Shown here: one piece after another, positions 59,015 to 64,000 of the stretch
Numbering within the stretch: position 1 is the stretch's first letter
How the letters are laid out: every line of letters starts with the position of its first letter
Assembly (NCBI GenBank): GCA_000711775.1
Contig: ARYC01002111.1
Span: 1 to 64,000 of the forward strand
Reading direction: 5' to 3'
DNA length: 64,000 nucleotides
Source: Oxytricha trifallax
Taxonomy: Eukaryota > Ciliophora > Spirotrichea > Sporadotrichida > Oxytrichidae
Program-made: the position numbers and the translations under genes
Notes under the pieces: generated by a model
Database searches by the model: none
Seen by the model: only the letters and a program-made list of their open reading frames with translations
Told to the model about the DNA's origin: nothing

Positions 59015-59492
59015 ATTTTAACCCCTGGAACATTTCGTAATTTTTCTGTTTTTATTTATTTTATTACAACTCTAAACTAAGAATGATTAGCAAAGTAATC
59101 GAGAATAAAACTAAATTATATTGATAATTTAGCTGTTTAATATTTAAACCAGCTTCTAATGCTTGATTTAAATATAAGCTCTAATAATTGGACTAACTTA
59201 AACTTACATGAATGAATGATACTAACGTAACTTTGCCATATACTCTCCACCTTGGGCAGTTTTAGCACCATTCGGAGGAATAGCCAAGACTGCAGTGACA
59301 TCTCATCTCCTGGACAACCAAGTGTTATACATGATGAATAAAAGATGATTCAAGAAACTTTGAATCTTAAGAGAATTTGTAAGGTTACAGGATTCATTCT
59401 CACAAATAGGACTAAATCACACTTCTTACAAACTCAAGTGTTTCAAAGCTGTTATTAGGGCTCTTTGAAATGCTGCTTCGAGCCAAGCCATA

Positions 59493-60431
59493 TCAATGTT
59501 AGAGATCTAAAACGCCAAATGTTGCATATATTTTGATATCTGCCTCCTAGAAATCAATGATTACCTTTAAAATAATTTACTTTGTTGAAACTGGGCATCT
59601 TGCTTCGTTCAGATCCCGCTGTTTGATGCAACGAAAGACCTGCTCTACTGGTGCAAGATCAAACTAGTATGGGCCAAGAAATAGAATCGGCAATCTCATC
59701 TTTCTTATTGCATCTATTGTGACCGAACTTTTGTGGTATGGTGCATTGTCCACAATGATCAGATACTTAGTGTACCACCATGGGTCAAGCTTGCACAGGT
59801 GTTTCACCAACAAGATCAGAAAATTGATGAAAGTCAAGCTATTAGTGGTTCCATTATTCACTGTAAAAAAAAGCTACCCATTGCTGCAAACTGCAGCTGT
59901 AATTGAGACCTTGCTCATTCTCCTTGAAGCTGTCGAAAGAGTTGTAGTTCCTGGTGAGGCCCAGGTATAGTTACGATTATCGGTGCTCTATACAATAGTC
60001 TCATCCACATTTATTATTATTTTACCTCGATACAGAGCACGAATATACTCAGCCGCCGCTAGTTGTCGCGATAGTTTGGAAATGGTTGTATTATGATTGG
60101 GTGTAATCTAAGTCACTTTATGGTATGAGAGGCCCAAGTCATGCCTTAAGTATTTTATTACATGATACTTTGAAACATTTAAGCCGAGTTTATTCTTAAG
60201 TTCTTCCTGAATAATCTTAGTTGTAATGACAACTCCAGATTGCCTCATAATCCCTATTATTTGTTGTAGTGCTTTTTTAGTTTGATAGTTTAATTTAGTT
60301 GAATTGTTACTTTCGGTAGTATGACTTTTGTGTTCTGCTTTTTTCATTACTAGTTTTTTTACAATAATCTCTTTAATGCCAATGATGGCGGCGATACAAG
60401 AGCTTTAATACCCTTCATTGAAAAGTTTCAT
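59493..60431 (-). CDS. DDE transposase, IS630/Tc1/mariner superfamily, complete, non-TBE
   Basis: 312 codons from ATG at 60431 to TGA at 59495-59493, no TGA or frameshift. N-terminal helix-turn-helix (FNEGYQSSCIAAIIGIKEII) and a second basic HTH-like unit (VITTKIIQEELKNKLGLNVS) precede the catalytic domain. First Asp in IIINVDETIV, second in LIIVDNAPYHKSS, Glu in DLAPVEQVFR, with 34 residues between second Asp and Glu. Sequence around the triad differs from the TBE transposase (GLN-rich HADEAVF/VDNLSVHKT), so it is another lineage. Downstream in the same orientation lie the chromodomain and protease-like genes, which makes a single multi-gene element likely. Confidence 0.9.
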
Positions 60432-60699
60432 TATCTGGTTATTTCATGTCTCTATCTAAGTCTTCAAGTGCTCTGGGGATTTGCAAGCTAATGCGAGTTT
60501 CTGGTTGTCCGTAATTCTATTATTAATATAATTCTCTATACCATTTCTCAAGTCATATTGATCAAAGGATTATGGGGTCATTGTGTTAACCTGAAGGGAT
60601 TATTGTTAAAATATAAATGAAATGGGAAAAAGTGAAAATAAAAATAAATAAATAAATAATATGTGTACGCTTTTAATATTAAACCCTTTCGACCATTAA
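60432..60699. other. Upstream region of the non-TBE transposase
   Basis: Should contain the promoter and right end of the four-gene element. Contains short A-rich tandem AAATAAATAAATAA near 60640-60660. No inverted repeat found. Confidence 0.35.
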
Positions 60700-60815
60700 T
60701 CAAAACCACTTAATTATATAAAAACGCATTTTCATAACCCAGAAACCCCTGGACCATATTTCAAAAACCCAAAACCCCCTTCGATGAGTAATTCAAAACC
60801 CCAAAACCCTTTTCG
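60700..60815. repeat. Cluster of C4A4 telomere-like motifs
   Basis: Four degenerate units in one orientation: CAAAACCACTT (about 60703), ACCCAGAAACCCC (about 60737), CAAAAACCCAAAACCCCC (60762-60779) and CAAAACCCCAAAACCC (from 60794). Each is preceded by a T-rich ANT-like triplet. The last is indistinguishable from a TBE terminus. Confidence 0.75.
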
Positions 60816-60841
60816 TTTGAAGTGTAGTGTGTTTGATAATT

Positions 60842-61173
60842 ATGAATAAATATGAGATAAATTGCCCTTTATTAGTTCTTTTTGCAGTGTATGATTACCA
60901 AGTGTATAGAAAGCATAGCTTAATTAGACAGGAGCTTTATAAGTGTAATGGGCATATGTATGAAAGTCATTCGCATTATCCATCGCAGTTTGAGAAGCTG
61001 AAATGGGAAGGGCGGTGATCGGCATGCTAATACATTAGAGAGATCCTGCATTGAGTGGACCTCCAACTAAAGAAGCACGATCAAAATCCAGTTGGAAGGG
61101 TTGCTTGCTTTCATAAGCTTATGTCAAGATTGCCTCAAATACAAAGTGGGAAAGTGCGATAGCAATTGATTGA
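60842..61173 (+). CDS. Small unknown protein of the terminal element (frame change inside)
   Basis: ATG at 60842 gives YQVYRKHSLIRQELYKCNGH and then HYPSQFEKLKWEGR before a TGA at 61016-61018. One frame over, coding-like sequence goes on (GMLIHQRDPALSGPPTKEAR) to TGA at 61171-61173. A GTGATC-type junction or an indel near 61012 separates them. No family recognised. It lies immediately inside the C4A4 end and points inward. Confidence 0.4.
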
Positions 61174-61278
61174 TTATTATTATTACCATTATAGCCTTGT
61201 ATTATAAATTACTCTTTTATAAAGGGGGATTCCCTTTAATAGGCTCAGCAACACAAATTGCTTCTGTAACAAACATCA

Positions 61279-62700
61279 TCAGACAAATCCATAGCGCAGA
61301 GTGTGCAGCCACTTTTTAATACTGAACACCCACATGCCTTGAATGTCTTCTGCACTTAAGCTCTGTACGATTTCAGAGACCCTCTTCACGAGCTGCTGCC
61401 TAGAGATGTTAGATGGGATTATCTTACTTGGAGTTTACAGTGTCCACTTTGAGTTGCTTCTTGACGAACGAGAAGAGCTACTCTATAGGATTCAACCAGG
61501 GCGAATACTCGGCATTGAATAGAACATTCACCTTGAACTTCCTGGCTGTCTCGAGCATCTCTGAATACTTATGAATGACAGCGTTATCCATCAAGAATAC
61601 CACCTACTTAGAGTTGAGATCTTTGTCCGTTCTCACACTTCGCAAGGTATGATAGATAAAATTCTCGAAGAGGGAGGAGTCGAAAGCGCCCTCTATGATT
61701 TGACTTGAGAGGATTCGGTCTTGAGATATAGCCGCTATAAATGACATCGAGAACTGCTGCCTCTTATTGGGGCTCTTCTAGATCGAAAGCTCCCTCACCT
61801 TCATACCATAGCTACCTAGATTTTGCTTCATTTCACTCTGGTATTCTGCAATGCTTTTAAACTTGAAGGCTTCCTGTTTGTCATCAAAGTAGTCTTGGAT
61901 GCTCTGTATATCACGCTCAAACTTTTCGCTCTCTTCCTTCAAGTTGAAGCCTATATTTCCATTTTCAATCAATAGCAAATCTTACCTCGACTCTCGCTGA
62001 GTTGGTCTATAGATGCGCTGCTCACATTATAGGACAGCCTTAGCTTTTTAGGAGTGATGCCAAACCGATTCTCCTTTTGTTTGTCTCCCACCAAGTCAAC
62101 CGATTTCTTCCTCGAGCTTGACAACTTCAACTTAGCAATTCGATCCAGGACTAGAGTGAACCCACTCCTCAATTTCTTCGCCGGCAGATCCTCCGAAACC
62201 ACCGACTTGACCGAGCTTGCGATCCTGAAATTCTGAAAGTATTTTGTCAAGCTCAACTACTGGTTCAGGCTCTCTGGCACTTCAGGAATTGGGGAAAGAT
62301 CTTTCTTCAGAGTTGCTTTTGATTTATAAGCTGGAGTTTATTATTAAGAGGTCCTAACCTAAAATCTCGAATTTTTCTAAACAATATAAAGCCAAGAAAA
62401 TTACGTTCTTCGAATCAATACTTGAAGAACCCAGGCTGCTGGATTTCAAGACTGTTTTTGATTTTGCAGGCGTCCTCTTACCCAAGATCGAGGCCTCTAA
62501 TTTTTCAGATTCTAAACCTCCCTTATTCTGAATTTGACTTGAAAAGTTCCAAGCTTTTCTATGAAAGTTTTGATTGAATTATGATAAAATGCTTACGATT
62601 TATAGGATTTTGAAGCCTCACTTTCAACTTGCGATTTTCGAGATTGAGGCTTAAATTGGAGAATTTTGCAACTTAGGATTAGATGGCTCAGGGGCGATAT
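61279..62700 (-). CDS. Spliced transposase-like protein with long disordered N terminus; first Asp apparently missing
   Basis: Exons joined by small introns: 61951-61985 (35 nt) and 61400-61427 (28 nt), both GTAAG...TAG and both restoring frame, and probably two or more further upstream near 62375-62403 and 62560-62600. TGA at 61281-61279. The N-terminal part is Ser/Lys-rich (EASILGKRTPAKSKTVLKSS; SSSRKKSVDLVGDKQKENRF). The C-terminal part is the second half of a DDE fold: QQFSMSFIAAISQDRI, VVFLMDNAVIHKYSEML, WLNPIEQLFSFVKKQL (34 residues between Asp and Glu). At the position of the first Asp the frame reads FKSIAEYQSEMKQNLGSYG, so the catalytic Asp seems replaced by Ala. This could be a non-catalytic partner protein, or the 3' half of a single gene with 62743-63990. 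Confidence 0.6.
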
Positions 62701-62742
62701 TTATAGGGGTTATCCTAAAATTTGGTAAAGCAGAGTCGCCAA

Positions 62743-63990
62743 TCACTTCCTAGTCACTGGCACTATAATCCTAAAACCTACCAAGCAATTATTGGCCATA
62801 CAAAAGTTTGGAATCGCCCACCAGAATGGGGTTGCCAGCAGGTGATGTTTGTTACAGTCGTGATTGACTTTTGCTTTGTCGATACATATCATTGATATTG
62901 AAAGCCCACTACTTTGGGGGCATCGAGTCAGACCTAAAGTTGCTTTCATCCACTGAAATGATCACCGCATCCTCAAGTAGGAACAGCGAAAGCAGGCGAC
63001 TTATCCACAGCCTTTTATCGTTATAGCTGGGGTCACAATACTTGGTATTGGCAGCCTGGGTCTTCCCAAATCTTAAATGGAATATCTCTTTCAAAACCTT
63101 GTTCAAGGTTGCTACGCAAGGCACTTTGAGAGCTGAGGCCTCAGGGTTATTTTCAGATAGCTCTCTGAGATAGTTGTGCAGCTCTAACCAGTGACCTGGT
63201 AGATACCATTCAGCTCCAAATAACTTTGAATCGAATCAAGCAGGAGAGGGTTATCAGTAACTCCTTTTCTACCCACTTTTTGCAAGGCCTTGGGTTCATG
63301 AATCGTGTGTTGAATCTCATGCTTGAACTTCTCAACTATCCTATAAACCATGTCTACCCCTATCCTCAACTTCTTGGCAATCTGCCTGGGCTTCAAGTTA
63401 TCATTAAAGTACAGGCTACAGCATCTAATTTCTTACAGGCCAGCTTGGCCTCTCGCTTCTTTAAGAATGGGTTTTTATCTGCATTCTTGGCCCTCTTTTA
63501 TTGCCAATACTCTCAAGTATTTTCTGCATGACTTTAGAGTTCTTTGCGAGATCGGGGTTCAGAGTTACCATACTCTGCTAGTTGTCAGGCCCTGCAGTTC
63601 AAATTCCATTGCCTGCTTTCTTCTAATTGAAAGCCGCAGCCTTCCCAGATTTAATACTCTAAAGATAAGTCTCCAAGAACCCACACAGCTCATCATCCTC
63701 TTGCATGTAACAAACATCAACATTCTTTTTCAGGTATTCGGCGATTGATTCCGAGGGGAGTTTGATAATGACTCCACCCGCCAACTCTGACACATGAGGC
63801 GGCACCTCGCCGGCATTGATTACCTTGCCAGAGCTGTAGGTGAACTTGGACTTCTAAATCACATTAGGGAAGAGCTTGCCCAAGACCACTGGCGTCCACT
63901 TTGTGATGGTCTTTTCCTACAACTTCACTTAGCTGGGTTTGATATCTTAGAGGGAATTGGAGTCCAGGAACTCATCACTGATAATTGATT
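62743..63990 (-). pseudogene. Tc1/mariner-like transposase, N-terminal half (HTH plus first Asp)
   Basis: Minus-strand frames give an N-terminal extension (KSKFTYSSGKVINAGEVPPH; IIKLPSESIAEYLKKNVDVC), a clear HTH (LKPRQIAKKLRIGVDMVYRI), then HNYLRELSENNPEASALKV and KVLKEIFHLRFGKTQAANTK. The first catalytic Asp follows in DAVIISVDESNFRSDSM (about 62910-62960). Small frame changes occur near 63590, 63415 and 63190. Beyond the first Asp the conserved second Asp and Glu do not follow in this gene; they occur 1.3 kb on, in the spliced gene at 61279-62700. It is therefore either a truncated transposase or the 5' part of a gene with a huge insertion between the first and second Asp. Confidence 0.6.
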
Positions 63991-64000
63991 GATGTGAGAG

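Larger units (their letters stand above)
56824..60431 (-). mobile_element. Four-gene DDE transposon coding block (ends not resolved)
   Basis: Four ORFs, all on minus, in the order transposase, chromodomain protein, cysteine-protease-like protein, 182-residue protein, each bounded by TGA and each readable without correction. GC is much higher than flanks. Gaps are 478, 67 and 39 bp. No terminal inverted repeats were identified, so the boundaries given are those of the coding block. It shares no gene with TBE except a DDE transposase of a different lineage. Confidence 0.7.
60794..64000. mobile_element. TBE-like C4A4-ended element, continues past window
   Basis: Left end CAAAACCCCAAAACCCTTTT preceded by ATT. 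The following subterminal sequence is not that of the TBEs elsewhere in the window. Internal genes: a small plus-strand ORF, a spliced transposase-like gene and a transposase N-terminal half, both on minus. GC is raised throughout. The right end is not in the window, so completeness is unknown. Confidence 0.55.

Noticed and set aside
1..64000. CRISPR arrays, bacterial operons, ribosome binding sites, rRNA or tRNA genes.
   Set aside because: No regularly spaced repeats or RNA genes were seen; introns, genetic code and transposons are eukaryotic ciliate.

Overview
The window looks like germline (micronuclear) DNA of a hypotrichous ciliate of the Oxytricha/Sterkiella/Stylonychia type. Three observations support this. 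Transposon ends carry C4A4 telomere-like terminal repeats next to ANT targets, the hallmark of TBE elements. Long reading frames stay open only when TAA and TAG are read as glutamine and TGA as stop. Protein-coding pieces are short, split by AT-rich spacers and tiny introns (about 28-85 nt), and in one case lie in permuted order. All coordinates below assume that genetic code.

Layout. 1-1949 is the right part of a TBE with an intact-looking DD34E transposase. 2-21.7 kb is AT-rich DNA holding dispersed gene segments: a kelch piece, an unknown spliced gene (5.0-7.2 kb), a decayed Rep-like gene (8.4-9.2 kb), a B-box/kelch gene (12.9-14.7 kb), a scrambled PX-BAR sorting-nexin-like gene (15.2-18.1 kb) split by a TA-flanked MITE, and a multi-membrane-segment protein gene (18.3-21.66 kb). 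21.7-32.3 kb is a three-deep TBE nest: an old element is interrupted by a second, which is interrupted by a complete 4092-bp third of another subfamily. Each carries the TBE gene trio: C2H2-finger/kinase, 22-kDa protein with a tiny intron, and transposase.

32-56 kb holds four-fold evidence of palindrome activity (with the copy near 4.2 kb), more gene fragments, and a 2024-bp element with about 190-bp inverted repeats carrying a CRESS-Rep-like gene (HUH motif II plus SF3 helicase motifs). It also holds a second MITE copy, a YHYH-domain gene remnant and a GC-rich 0.66-kb insertion flanked by a 14-bp direct repeat.

56.8-60.4 kb is a compact, co-oriented four-ORF block: a complete DD34E transposase, a chromodomain protein, a papain/C39-like cysteine-protease-like protein and a 182-residue protein. 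I read it as a non-TBE DDE transposon with unusual cargo. From 60.79 kb a TBE-like C4A4 end opens another element that runs out of the window and carries two further transposase-related genes. The functional theme is programmed DNA elimination: almost everything here other than the gene segments would be expected to be removed from the macronucleus.
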